Shown: one piece after another, positions 40,450-50,225 of the stretch
How the letters are laid out: each line of letters begins with the position of its first letter
Numbering within the stretch: the stretch's first letter is position 1
Origin: Caenimonas aquaedulcis
GTDB taxonomy: Bacteria; Pseudomonadota; Gammaproteobacteria; Burkholderiales; Burkholderiaceae_C
NCBI RefSeq assembly: GCF_015831345.1
Contig: NZ_JADWYS010000001.1
Location: 1,126,118 to 1,190,117 of the forward strand
Reading direction: 5' to 3'
DNA: 64,000 nt
Notes under the pieces: model-generated
Database searches by the model: none
Told to the model about the DNA's origin: nothing
What the model saw: the letters and a program-made list of their open reading frames with translations, nothing else
Program-made: the position numbers and the translations under genes

Positions 40450-40476
40450 GAAACAAAAAGAGGGGCGGCCGCCCCT
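40450..40476 (-). terminator. Terminator/attenuator between livK and livG
   Basis: The perfect 16-base palindrome AGGGGCGGCCGCCCCT (40461-40476) is followed on the minus strand by CTTTTTGTTTCG. It begins 18 bases after the livK stop. A functional intrinsic terminator here would give much more binding protein than permease and ATPase. Confidence 0.65.
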
Positions 40477-40493
40477 ATGGAAGCGGCTCGCGC

Positions 40494-41693
40494 CTAGCGC
40501 TTGTTGCGGATCGGCACGTCCATGTCGGACGGCTTGATTTCCTTCACCAGGTGAAGGTCGGGCATCGCGCCGGGGCGCGCGCCCGGGGCCACGCGGAAGT
40601 GGTACATCGACTGCATCGCCTGGTGGTCTTCCTTGCGGAAGGTCATCGTGCCCTTGGGCGTGTCGAAGCTCATGCCTTCCATGGCCGAGATCAGCTTGTC
40701 CGTGCCCGTGTCGCCATTGGTCTTCTTGAGCGCGGCCACCAGCGCCATCGCGGCCGAGAAGCCGCCGGCCGTGAAGAAGTCCGGCGGGCTCTTGAAGCGC
40801 GTGTAGTGGTTGGTGACGAGCCAGAGGTTCGCCTGGTTCTTGGAGAAGCCGAAGTAGTAGTAGCTCGCGCCTTCCATGCCCGGGAAGTTGTTGTACGGCA
40901 CCATGGCCGGCAGGATGTTGCCGCCCGTCGCCACCTCGATGTTGTAGCGCTTCTTCAGGTCCATGTCCGCGAGCTTGGCGAACGGCGGCACGGCGCCGGC
41001 CCAGATCACGAAGATCACCTTGCGGCCGGGCTCGTTCTTCATCCTGTCGATGATGCGCTGCACGCCGGCGGTGAAGTCCGTCGTGTTCTGCGGCAGGTAT
41101 TCCTCGTGGACGACCTTGGACTTCTTGATCGCATCCTTGAACGCCTTCACGCCGTCGCGGCCGAAGGCGTAGTCCTGGGCCAGCGTCGCGATGGCGGTAC
41201 CGGGCTGGTCCACGGTCACGGCGTTGGAGATCGCGTCCTGCGAGCTGCTGCGGCCGGTGCGGAAGATGTACTTGTTCCACTTCTCGCCGGTGATCGAATC
41301 GGCCACGGCGGGCTCGACCAGCAGGATCTTCTTGTATTCCTCGGCGACCGGCAGCATCGCGAGCGCGACGCCGGAGGACGTCGGGCCGATGGCGAGGTCG
41401 ACCTTGTCGTCGCCGTAGGAAGCCGCCAGCAGCGACTTGCCGAGGTCGGGCTTGCCCTGGTCGTCCTTCTCGATCACGGTGATCTTGCGGCCGTTGACGG
41501 TCATGGTGCCGCCGGTGGCGTATTCGAGCCCCATCATCAGGCCGGTGGCGGTCTGCTTGCCGTAGGCCTCGAGCGGGCCGGTGCGGCTGTAGATGTGGGC
41601 GATCCTGATTTCCTTGCCTTGGCCGAAGGCTTGGGGAAGTGCGAAAGCGGATGCGGCAAGCGCGGCCAAAGCCACCCAGGTGCGACGGTGCAT
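40494..41693 (-). CDS. livK: Liv-type ABC transporter substrate-binding protein
   Basis: A 399-residue periplasmic binding protein of the leucine/amide (LivK) family. It has a Sec signal peptide (TWVALAALAASAFALPQAFG) and a mature start KEIRIAHIYSRTGPLEAYG. The ATG at 41693 has AAGGAGA 7 bases upstream. It is the first gene behind a near-consensus sigma-54 promoter and activator sites. The ligand is not known; linkage to a 3-hydroxybutyrate-oligomer hydrolase suggests short hydroxyalkanoates, by inference. Confidence 0.92.
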   Translation of the reverse strand: MHRRTWVALAALAASAFALPQAFGQGKEIRIAHIYSRTGPLEAYGKQTATGLMMGLEYATGGTMTVNGRKITVIEKDDQGKPDLGKSLLAASYGDDKVDLAIGPTSSGVALAMLPVAEEYKKILLVEPAVADSITGEKWNKYIFRTGRSSSQDAISNAVTVDQPGTAIATLAQDYAFGRDGVKAFKDAIKKSKVVHEEYLPQNTTDFTAGVQRIIDRMKNEPGRKVIFVIWAGAVPPFAKLADMDLKKRYNIEVATGGNILPAMVPYNNFPGMEGASYYYFGFSKNQANLWLVTNHYTRFKSPPDFFTAGGFSAAMALVAALKKTNGDTGTDKLISAMEGMSFDTPKGTMTFRKEDHQAMQSMYHFRVAPGARPGAMPDLHLVKEIKPSDMDVPIRNKR

Positions 41694-41737
41694 CGTTGTC
41701 TCCTTATTGTTGAACTGCAAAACTGGCACCAACCCAA

Positions 41738-41753
41738 TGCATGAGCCGTGCCA
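41738..41753 (-). promoter_or_regulatory. Sigma-54 (-24/-12) promoter of the liv-type operon
   Basis: On the minus strand TGGCACGGCTCATGCA matches the sigma-54 consensus TGGCACG-N4-TTGCA with one mismatch. The invariant GG and GC are correctly spaced. Transcription would start near 41727, about 34 bases before the livK ATG. An activator gene and three repeated sites lie directly upstream. Confidence 0.8.
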
Positions 41754-41803
41754 AAGTGGGGCGCGTTGATTTACAAGGGTTTTTTCGAACCCTCACGCTA
41801 GTT

Positions 41804-41837
41804 TGCCTGAAATTCAGACAACCGATTCTGCCTGATT

Positions 41838-41863
<26 letters not shown>
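41804..41863 (-). promoter_or_regulatory. Three repeated activator-binding sites (upstream activating sequence)
   Basis: Three copies of TGCCTGA-N5-(A/G)GACA occur at 41804-41820, 41829-41845 and 41847-41863. The first is a near-perfect inverted repeat (TGCCTGAAATTCAGACA). They sit about 85-130 bases upstream of the predicted start, the usual place for sigma-54 activators. The second copy contains the stop codon of the activator gene, and the third lies inside its coding sequence. Confidence 0.7.
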
Positions 41864-43322
<1,459 letters not shown>

Positions 43323-43457
43323 CGGGCGATCCTACCGTGCGGGTGCCGCCGCGGATGCGGGTTTGTCCCGATCTTCGCCGGGCCCGTTGACAGGGGATCG
43401 ACAGTCGGCGGCACGACCATGGTCCTCCACCAGTTTTTTTATCGTGAGGAGACTCCT

Positions 43458-44417
43458 ATGCGTCGAAATGAATTCCTGAAGTCCATCGCCGCGCTGGCCG
43501 CGGCCGGTGCGCTGCCCTCGGCGGCCCGCGCCGCGCCCGTGCTGAAGATGATGATTCCCGCCAACCCCGGCGGCGGCTGGGACACCACGGGCCGCGCCTT
43601 CGGCCGCTCGCTGGTCGATTCGAAGGCATTCGACTCGGTCCAGTACGACAACAAGGGCGGCGCCGCCGGCATCATCGGGCTCGCGCAGTTCGTCAATGCG
43701 GCGAAGGGCGACCCCCACGCCGCCATGATGATGGGCGCAGTGATGCTGGGCGGCATCATCACGGGCAAGCCGCCCGTTCAGCTGTCGCAGTGCACGCCGA
43801 TCGCGCGGCTCACGAGCGAATACAACGTCTTCGTCGTGCCGGCCGCCTCGCCCTTCAAAACCATGAAGGACGTCGTCGCGCAGTTGAAGAAGGACCCGGG
43901 CAGCGTGAAATGGGGCGGCGGCTCGCGCGGCTCGACCGAGCACATCGCGGCGTGCATGCTGGCACGCGGCATCGGCGTCGATCCGAAGAAAGTGAACTAC
44001 GTCGCCTTCCGGGGCGGCGGCGAGGCGGTCGCCGCGATTCTGGGCAACAACGTCACCGTGGGCGGCAGCGGCTACAGCGAATTCGCGGAGTACATCGAAG
44101 CCGGCAAGATGCGCCCGATCGCCGTCACCTCGCAAAAGCGCCTGCCCGGCATCGCCATCCCGACGATGAAGGAACAGGGCTACGACGTGGTGCTGGGCAA
44201 CTGGCGCGGCATCTACGGCGCCCCGGGCATCTCGGCCGCGGAACGCGACGCGCTGACCCAGGCCGTGATCGCCGCCACGAAAACGAAGTCGTGGACCGAG
44301 GCCCTGGCCAAGAACGGCTGGACCCCTGCCCTGCTCACGGGCCGGGAATTCGACGAATTCGTGGAATACGAATTCTCCAGCCTGCGCGCGATCATGTACC
44401 TGTCCGGGATGGTCTGA
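43458..44417 (+). CDS. tctC: Tripartite tricarboxylate transporter binding protein (TctC/Bug), copy 1
   Basis: A 319-residue periplasmic binding protein of the Bug family with a twin-arginine-like or Sec signal (RRNEFLKSIAALAAAGALP). The mature protein begins near APVLKMMIPANPGGGWDTTGR, the conserved ligand-binding start. GAGGAG precedes the ATG at 43458. It is transcribed toward tctA, opposite to the rest of the transporter. It is closely similar (around 70% by eye) to the second tctC at 46533-47492. The ligand is a carboxylate by family; citrate is not demonstrated. Confidence 0.9.
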   Translation: MRRNEFLKSIAALAAAGALPSAARAAPVLKMMIPANPGGGWDTTGRAFGRSLVDSKAFDSVQYDNKGGAAGIIGLAQFVNAAKGDPHAAMMMGAVMLGGIITGKPPVQLSQCTPIARLTSEYNVFVVPAASPFKTMKDVVAQLKKDPGSVKWGGGSRGSTEHIAACMLARGIGVDPKKVNYVAFRGGGEAVAAILGNNVTVGGSGYSEFAEYIEAGKMRPIAVTSQKRLPGIAIPTMKEQGYDVVLGNWRGIYGAPGISAAERDALTQAVIAATKTKSWTEALAKNGWTPALLTGREFDEFVEYEFSSLRAIMYLSGMV

Positions 44418-44424
44418 CCCGCGG

Positions 44425-45936
44425 TTACTCGAGCAGCGCCTTCGCGGCGCGCTCGGCCCGCGCCTTCGCGACGCGCGGCACGATCAGCACGGCAAGGATC
44501 AGCACGATCAGCGTGACGGACATCGGCCGCTGCAGGAAGATCATGCCGCTGCCCTCCCCGATGGACACCGCGTTGCGCATCTGCGCTTCGGCGAGCGGCC
44601 CGAGGATCATCCCCACCACCACGGGCGCGGTCGGGAAGTCGAAGCGCCGCATCAGGATGCCGATGAGGCCGATGCCATAGAGCAGCACCAGGTCGAACGC
44701 GCTCTGGCGCATGCCGTAGGCACCCACCGTCGCGAAGATCAGGATGCCGGCGTAGAGCTGCGGCTTGGGGATCTTCAGCAGCTTCACCCACAGGCCCACC
44801 ATCGGCAGGTTGAGGATCAGCAGCATGACGTTGCCGATGTAGAGCGATGCGATCAACGCCCAGACCAGCGCCGCGGAGGTCGTGAAGAGCTGCGGGCCGG
44901 GCTGGATGCCGTAGTTCTGGAAGGCGCCCAGCAGGATCGCGGTGGTGTTGGAGGTCGGGATGCCCAGCGTCAGCAGCGGAATGAGCGCGGTGGTGACCGT
45001 GGCGTTGTTCGCGGCTTCCGGGGCCGCCACGCCCTCGATCGCGCCCTTCGTTCCGAACTCCGCCTTGTGCTCGCCCTTCGCGAGCTTCTTCTCGACGGCG
45101 TAACTCAGGAAGGTCGGGATCTCGGTGCCGCCCGCGGGGATGCAGCCGAAGGGCGCGCCGATCGCGGTGCCGCGCAGCCATGCCGGGATGGATCGCTTCC
45201 AGTCGAGCTTGGTCATGTAGACCTTGCTCATCTTGTTCTGCGTCTCCGCCACCCGTCCTTCGTACAAGGCCGCGTACAGCACTTCCGCGACGGCGAACAG
45301 GCCCACCGCCACCAGCACGATCTCGATGCCGTCCAGCAGTTCGGGCACACCGAGCGTGTAGCGCGCCTGGCCTGAAATCTGGTCGAGCCCGACGAGGCCC
45401 ACGGCCAGCCCGATGAACAGCGAGGTCATGCCGCGCAGCGCGCTCGCGCCGAGCACGGCACTCACGGTGGTGAACGCGAGGACCATGAGCAGGAAGTATT
45501 CCGGCGGGCCCAGCTTGACCGCGAACTCCGCGACGTACGGCGCGAAGAGCGTGACGATGATGGTGGCGATGGTGCCGGCGACGAACGAGCCGATGGCCGA
45601 CGTGGCGAGCGCCGCGCCCGCGCGCCCGCTCTTGGCCATCTTGTTGCCCTCCAGCGCGGTCACCATGCTCGCGGTTTCCCCCGGCGTGTTCAGCAGGATG
45701 GAGGTGGTCGAGCCGCCGTACATCGCGCCGTAGTAGATGCCCGCGAAGAAAATCATCGAGGCCGTGACGTCGACCTTCGCGGTGATGGGCAGCAGCATCG
45801 CGACGGCGACGGCGGGGCCGATGCCCGGCAGCACGCCCACGGCCGTGCCGAGGACGCAGCCCACCAGGGCCCAGAGCAGGTTGACGGGCGTGATCGCCGT
45901 GGCGAACCCGTGCATCAGTGCATTGAGGATGTCCAT
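44425..45936 (-). CDS. tctA: Tripartite tricarboxylate transporter large permease (TctA)
   Basis: A 503-residue inner-membrane permease with about eleven or twelve hydrophobic segments. It shows the TctA signatures [19 protein letters not shown] and [17 protein letters not shown]. It couples carboxylate import to an ion gradient with TctB and TctC. It starts one base after the tctB stop and converges with tctC copy 1, seven bases apart. Confidence 0.95.
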   Translation of the reverse strand: MDILNALMHGFATAITPVNLLWALVGCVLGTAVGVLPGIGPAVAVAMLLPITAKVDVTASMIFFAGIYYGAMYGGSTTSILLNTPGETASMVTALEGNKMAKSGRAGAALATSAIGSFVAGTIATIIVTLFAPYVAEFAVKLGPPEYFLLMVLAFTTVSAVLGASALRGMTSLFIGLAVGLVGLDQISGQARYTLGVPELLDGIEIVLVAVGLFAVAEVLYAALYEGRVAETQNKMSKVYMTKLDWKRSIPAWLRGTAIGAPFGCIPAGGTEIPTFLSYAVEKKLAKGEHKAEFGTKGAIEGVAAPEAANNATVTTALIPLLTLGIPTSNTTAILLGAFQNYGIQPGPQLFTTSAALVWALIASLYIGNVMLLILNLPMVGLWVKLLKIPKPQLYAGILIFATVGAYGMRQSAFDLVLLYGIGLIGILMRRFDFPTAPVVVGMILGPLAEAQMRNAVSIGEGSGMIFLQRPMSVTLIVLILAVLIVPRVAKARAERAAKALLE

Positions 45937-45937
45937 G

Positions 45938-46453
45938 TCAGATCCAGCCGGTGGAAGTGAGGCCCGGCAGGTTGATGGCCAGGAATTGCGTGAAGGCCCA
46001 GAACACCGGCGCCGAAATCGCGAGGCCGGTCCCCAGGTCGATGAGCAGCGTGCGCGGACGCCCGGCGTCCTGCCCGGCCGCGCGGCGCAGGCCCTGCACC
46101 GCCAGCATGTAGCACAGCGCGCAACTCAGGATGAAGCCGATCGTGGTGATGAGCGCCGCATTGGCGAGCAGCCCGGCGGACACCCATGCGAAGGCCACCC
46201 AGTCGCCCTGGGGCGCGCCGGAAGGCTCGGCCATGTTGCGAAAGCCGCCTGTGCGCGCCTCGCGAATGATCATGACGCCGCAGAGGGCGAGCACGCCCGC
46301 CACCAGCCACGGCAGGAAGTTGGGGCCGATGCCGCCGTAGCCGGCGGCCGAAGGAATGGAGATCGCGCCGCCCGCGAGGGCCAGGCCGATCAGGAGGATG
46401 CCCGCGCCGACCAGCGTCTGAAGGCGTACTGCTTGGGGTGTTGGAGTTGTCAT
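45938..46453 (-). CDS. tctB: Tripartite tricarboxylate transporter small permease (TctB)
   Basis: A 171-residue protein with four hydrophobic segments (roughly residues 14-32, 45-63, 85-118, 140-160), the size and pattern of TctB. Sequence conservation in this family is low, so the call leans on its place directly before tctA and behind tctC copy 2. Confidence 0.88.
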   Translation of the reverse strand: MTTPTPQAVRLQTLVGAGILLIGLALAGGAISIPSAAGYGGIGPNFLPWLVAGVLALCGVMIIREARTGGFRNMAEPSGAPQGDWVAFAWVSAGLLANAALITTIGFILSCALCYMLAVQGLRRAAGQDAGRPRTLLIDLGTGLAISAPVFWAFTQFLAINLPGLTSTGWI

Positions 46454-46476
46454 CGCAGTCCTGCTTTCCAGGGGTT

Positions 46477-46508
46477 ACAGAAAAACGCCCGGCACTCGGT
46501 CCGGGCGT
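46477..46508 (-). terminator. Terminator/attenuator between tctC copy 2 and tctB
   Basis: ACGCCCGG (46485-46492) pairs with CCGGGCGT (46501-46508) around an eight-base loop. The minus-strand stem is followed by TTTTTCTG. It lies 24 bases after the tctC stop and before tctB, so it would raise binding-protein level over permease. Confidence 0.65.
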
Positions 46509-46532
46509 CGCGTGGGGTGGAGGCCCCGGGGA

Positions 46533-47492
46533 TCAGATCATTCCGGACTTCACCATCGTAGCGCGCAAGCTGGCGAATTCGTCGTCCACGAACTTGTCGA
46601 ACGCGGGGCCTGTCATGACCGCCGGCGTCCAGTCGTTCTTCTCGAGCGATTCCTGCCAGGACTTGGTCTTGAGCGCGGCCAGCACGGCGTCGGTCAGGTG
46701 CTTGCGCTGCTCGGCGGTGATCCCGGGGGCGCCGTAGACACCGCGCCAGTTGCCGATCTCCACGTCGATGCCCTGCTCCTTGAGCGTCGGCACGTCGATG
46801 CCCTTCAGGCGCTGCGCCGAGGTGACGGCGATCGCGCGCATCTTGCCGGCCTTGATGTACTCCGCGAACTCGCTGTAGCCGCTGCCGCCCACCGTGACGT
46901 TGCCGCCCAGGATGGCCGCCGTGGCCTCGCCGCCGCCGCGGAACGCGACATAGTTGATCTTGGACGGGTCCGCGCCGACGCGCTGGGCAATCATCGCCGC
47001 GGCAATGTGCTCGGTGGAGCCGCGCGAGCCGCCGCCCCACTTGACGCTGCCCGGGTCCTTCTTGAGCTGCGCGACCACGTCGGCCATCGTCTTGAAGGGC
47101 GAGTTGGCCGGCAGCACGAACACGTTGTATTCGCTCGTGAGGCGCGCGATCGGCGTGCAGGTCTTCAGGTCCACCGGCGGCTTGCCGGTGATGATGCCGC
47201 CTAGCATGACGGCGCCCATGACCATCATCGCGTTCGGGTCGCCCTTGGAGCCGGGGACGAACTGCGCGAGGCCCAGCGCGCCGGCGGCGCCGCCCTTGTT
47301 CTCGTAGACCACGCTGTCGGCGCTCTTGGCCTCCAGCATCGCCTTGCCGAGCGCGCGCCCGGTGGTGTCCCAGCCGCCGCCCGGGTTGGCAGGAATCATC
47401 ATCTTGATGGTGTTGGCCGCGCGGGCGGACAACGGCAGGGCGCCGGCAGCCGCGAGCGCGGCCATCGACTTGAGGAACATATCGCGACGCAT
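46533..47492 (-). CDS. tctC: Tripartite tricarboxylate transporter binding protein (TctC/Bug), copy 2
   Basis: A 319-residue periplasmic carboxylate-binding protein. The ATG at 47492 has AAGGAGA upstream. After the signal peptide (MRRDMFLKSMAALAAAGALP) the mature start NTIKMMIPANPGGGWDTTGR and the segment WGGGSRGSTEHIAAAMIAQR closely follow copy 1. This copy is in the standard tctC-tctB-tctA order and is divergent from the TctD-like regulator, so it is probably the main partner of TctAB. Confidence 0.93.
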   Translation of the reverse strand: MRRDMFLKSMAALAAAGALPLSARAANTIKMMIPANPGGGWDTTGRALGKAMLEAKSADSVVYENKGGAAGALGLAQFVPGSKGDPNAMMVMGAVMLGGIITGKPPVDLKTCTPIARLTSEYNVFVLPANSPFKTMADVVAQLKKDPGSVKWGGGSRGSTEHIAAAMIAQRVGADPSKINYVAFRGGGEATAAILGGNVTVGGSGYSEFAEYIKAGKMRAIAVTSAQRLKGIDVPTLKEQGIDVEIGNWRGVYGAPGITAEQRKHLTDAVLAALKTKSWQESLEKNDWTPAVMTGPAFDKFVDDEFASLRATMVKSGMI

Positions 47493-47619
47493 CACGTCTC
47501 CTTGGTTTTTGACAACACCGGGAATCATGCGCTGACTCGCTGTCATTCGGCTGTCCGCGGCATTGGGGAAAGTACTGACCGGGCACTGGCGGCAGCGCTC
47601 GGCTAACCTCGGCGCACCG

Positions 47620-48291
47620 ATGAAATTGCTCCTGGTCGAGGACGACCCTTCCATGCAGGCCACCCTGCAGCGCGCGCTCGGGCGCCGCGGCTTCGAGGTC
47701 ACCGCCTGCGGCGACGGACGCGAAGCGCTGCAGCGCTGGTCCGCGGCCGCGCCCGACGTGGTGCTGCTCGACCTCACCCTGCCGGGCATGGACGGCCTGG
47801 ACGTGCTGGAGTCGGCGCGCAAGGCGGGCTCCCGCACTCCCGTGCTCATCCTCACAGCGCGGGGAACGGTGGGCGACCGCGTGATCGGCCTGAACAGCGG
47901 AGCGGACGACTATCTCGCCAAGCCCTTCGACCTCGACGAGCTCGAGGCCAGGCTGCGGGCCCTGCTGCGGCGCGCGCCCGCCGCCACGCCCGAGGGATCG
48001 ATGCAGCTCGGCGCGCTGCGCTGGGAGCGCAGCAGCGGCGCGATCTACCTCGGCAAGGATGTACTGGAACTCACGCCGCGCGAGCTGGCGCTCATGCAGG
48101 CGCTGATGGCCAAGCCCGGCCACGCGGTGAGCAAGGAGCGATTGTTCGAACTGGTCTTTCCCGGCGAGGCCGATGTCCACTACGAAGCCGTCGAAGTCGT
48201 CGTCTACCGCCTGCGCAAGAAGCTCGCGGGCACGGGCACCACGCTGATGACCCTGCGCGGCCTGGGCTACCTCCTCAAGGCCCAGGGATGA
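47620..48291 (+). CDS. OmpR-family response regulator, TctD-like
   Basis: A 223-residue regulator with a receiver domain (phospho-acceptor D51, acidic pair in VEDD, T79 and K101) and a C-terminal winged-helix domain (LTPRELALMQALMAKPGHAVS). It overlaps the sensor kinase gene by four bases (ATGA). Divergence from tctCBA matches the tctD-tctE arrangement in enterobacteria, where the pair activates the transporter. That role is inferred here. Confidence 0.9.
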   Translation: MKLLLVEDDPSMQATLQRALGRRGFEVTACGDGREALQRWSAAAPDVVLLDLTLPGMDGLDVLESARKAGSRTPVLILTARGTVGDRVIGLNSGADDYLAKPFDLDELEARLRALLRRAPAATPEGSMQLGALRWERSSGAIYLGKDVLELTPRELALMQALMAKPGHAVSKERLFELVFPGEADVHYEAVEVVVYRLRKKLAGTGTTLMTLRGLGYLLKAQG

Positions 48292-49706
48292 GCGAGACGA
48301 GCCGGCGCCGGTCGCTCCGCCGCAACCTGCTGCTGGGCATCCTCGTGCCCGTCGGCCTGTTCATCCTGGTGAATGCGTTCAGCCTCTACCACCAGACGCT
48401 GCAGGCGGTGAACACGGCCTACGACCGGACCTTGCTCGCCTCCACCAAATCCATCGGGGAACTGCTGGAAGTGCACGGGTTCGACGAAGCGGCGCAGCTT
48501 CGCGTGACGGTCCCCTATGCCGCGCTGGAGGCCTTCGAGGCGGACAACCAGAGCCGCATGTTCTACCGGGTGTCCACGCGCGACGGGCGGATCGTGTCGG
48601 GCTTCGACGAGCTGCCGTTCTGGCGGGGCACCCTCCCCACGCACAACACCTATGCGGCGCTGGTGGACTTCTATGACGACGTGTTCCGCGGCGAGCCGGT
48701 GCGCGTGGCGGTGCTGCTGCAGCCCGTCGCCGGCCAGGACGGCCGCGGCATGGCGGTGATCCAGGTGGCCGAGACGCTCGAGCTGCGCCACACGCTCACC
48801 CGCAAGATCCTGGTCGATACGCTGTGGCGGCAGGCGGTGCTGGTCGCGGTCATCGCGGCGGTCGCGGTGCTCGTCGTGCAGCGCGCGACCCGCCCGGTGC
48901 GCCGCCTGAGCGCGCAGATGGAGCAGCGGCCCGAGGGCGACCTGACGCCGATCGAGGCGCCGGACGCGCCCCGCGAGCTGCTGCCCCTGGTGCACGCGAC
49001 CAACCAGGTGATGTCGCGGCTCTCGCACCTGCTGGAGAACCAGAAACGCTTCGTGCGCGACACCGCCCACCAGCTGCGCACGCCGCTCGCGGTGCTGAAG
49101 ACGCAGGTGCAGTCCGCGCTGCACGGCGACATCGAGCCGCGCCAGGCGCTCACGGAGATCAACGAAACCGTGGACCGCGCCACGACGCTCGCCAACCAGA
49201 TGCTGTCGCTCGCCAAGGTCGAGCAGCTGCGGCAGCAGCCCGACGAATCGCTCAACGACTTCGCGGAGATCGTTCGCTCCGTGGCGTTGGAGCTCTCTCC
49301 GCTGATCGCCGACAAGGACCTCGACTTCGAGATCCACACCACGCCCGCGCCGATGCGCTGCCACGAATGGATGCTGCGCGAGCTCACGCGCAACCTGCTG
49401 CACAACGCGATCAAGCACTCGCCGCCGGGCCGGCCGCTCGCCGTGCGGGTCGTCGCGGACGCCAACAGCTCGGCATTGACCATCTCCGACAGCGGGCCGG
49501 GCATCCCGGCTGAGCTGCGCGCGCGACTGTTCCAGCCCTTCTCGCCGGGCAATGTCCGCAGCGGATCCGGGCTAGGCCTGGCGATTTGCAGCGAGATCGT
49601 GCGGGCGCTCGGCGGGACGGTACAACTCGAAAATCGTGAAACACATGGCCGCATCGAAGGCCTGGACGCCACCGTGCGGCTGCCGCTGGCGCAAAATCCC
49701 GCGTGA
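48288..49706 (+). CDS. Sensor histidine kinase, TctE-like
   Basis: A 472-residue membrane kinase. It has two membrane segments (about 13-33 and 182-198) around a periplasmic sensor domain, then a HAMP-like region. The phospho-acceptor is H261 in DTAHQLRTPLA, and the ATPase domain has NLLHNAIKHSP and GSGLGLAI. The fold is of the TctE/CusS type that senses extracellular carboxylates or metals. Its stop overlaps the next gene start (TGATG). Confidence 0.9.
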   Translation: MSETSRRRSLRRNLLLGILVPVGLFILVNAFSLYHQTLQAVNTAYDRTLLASTKSIGELLEVHGFDEAAQLRVTVPYAALEAFEADNQSRMFYRVSTRDGRIVSGFDELPFWRGTLPTHNTYAALVDFYDDVFRGEPVRVAVLLQPVAGQDGRGMAVIQVAETLELRHTLTRKILVDTLWRQAVLVAVIAAVAVLVVQRATRPVRRLSAQMEQRPEGDLTPIEAPDAPRELLPLVHATNQVMSRLSHLLENQKRFVRDTAHQLRTPLAVLKTQVQSALHGDIEPRQALTEINETVDRATTLANQMLSLAKVEQLRQQPDESLNDFAEIVRSVALELSPLIADKDLDFEIHTTPAPMRCHEWMLRELTRNLLHNAIKHSPPGRPLAVRVVADANSSALTISDSGPGIPAELRARLFQPFSPGNVRSGSGLGLAICSEIVRALGGTVQLENRETHGRIEGLDATVRLPLAQNPA

Positions 49707-50131
49707 TGGACAGATTGCGAATCGACAAATGGTTGTGGGCGGCGCGCTTCTACAAGACGCGCACGCTCGCCAGCGAGGAAATCGTCAAGGGCCGCGTCGA
49801 AGTCAATGGCGCGGAGGTGAAGCCGGCGCGCGAAGTGAAGGTCGGCGACACGGTGGCGCTGCGCCACGGCAACGTGAGCCGCACCGTGACGGTCAAGGGG
49901 CTGTCGGGCACGCGCGGCCCGGCGCCCACCGCCCAACAGCTCTATGAGGAAACCGCCGACAGCGTCGCCGCGCGCGAGCGGGCGGCCGAGCAGCGGCGCA
50001 TCGCCCCGGAGCCCGCGCACTCGATCGAGCAGGGGCGCCCCACGAAGCGCGGACGCCGCGACCTCGACCAGGTGCAGCGCGGCTGGGGCGACCGCTGGAG
50101 CGCGTCGGTGGACGACAAGCCGGACGATTGA
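49706..50131 (+). CDS. hslR: S4-domain RNA-binding protein, Hsp15-like
   Basis: A 141-residue basic protein whose first 60 residues form an S4 RNA-binding domain (RLRIDKWLWAARFYKTRTLA, then GRVEVNGAEVKPAREVKVGD). This matches HslR, which binds 50S subunits carrying stalled nascent chains. The ATG at 49706 overlaps the kinase stop; a GTG one codon earlier is possible. Its cotranslation with a TctE-like kinase is unusual and may have no functional meaning. Confidence 0.88.
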   Translation: MDRLRIDKWLWAARFYKTRTLASEEIVKGRVEVNGAEVKPAREVKVGDTVALRHGNVSRTVTVKGLSGTRGPAPTAQQLYEETADSVAARERAAEQRRIAPEPAHSIEQGRPTKRGRRDLDQVQRGWGDRWSASVDDKPDD

Positions 50132-50137
50132 GCGGGC

Positions 50138-50153
50138 TGGCACGTTGGGTGCT
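50138..50153 (+). promoter_or_regulatory. Candidate sigma-54 promoter of the TRAP-TAXI operon
   Basis: TGGCACGTTGGGTGCT fits TGGCACG-N4-TTGCW with one mismatch and correct GG/GC spacing. It begins seven bases after the hslR stop and would start transcription near 50165, about 60 bases before the TAXI binding-protein gene. No repeats like those upstream of livK were seen nearby, so the activator is unknown. Confidence 0.5.
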
Positions 50154-50225
50154 TGGGGCTTTCACTAGGCAAGACGCACGGGCTCCCGTGATGTACTGCC
50201 GCGTCACGTCCCACAGGAGTACCCC

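Noticed and set aside
43386..43430. TTGACA upstream of tctC copy 1 as a sigma-70 promoter
   Set aside because: No acceptable -10 box is found 16-18 bases downstream, and CGGCACGACCATGGT lacks the invariant GC for a sigma-54 site.
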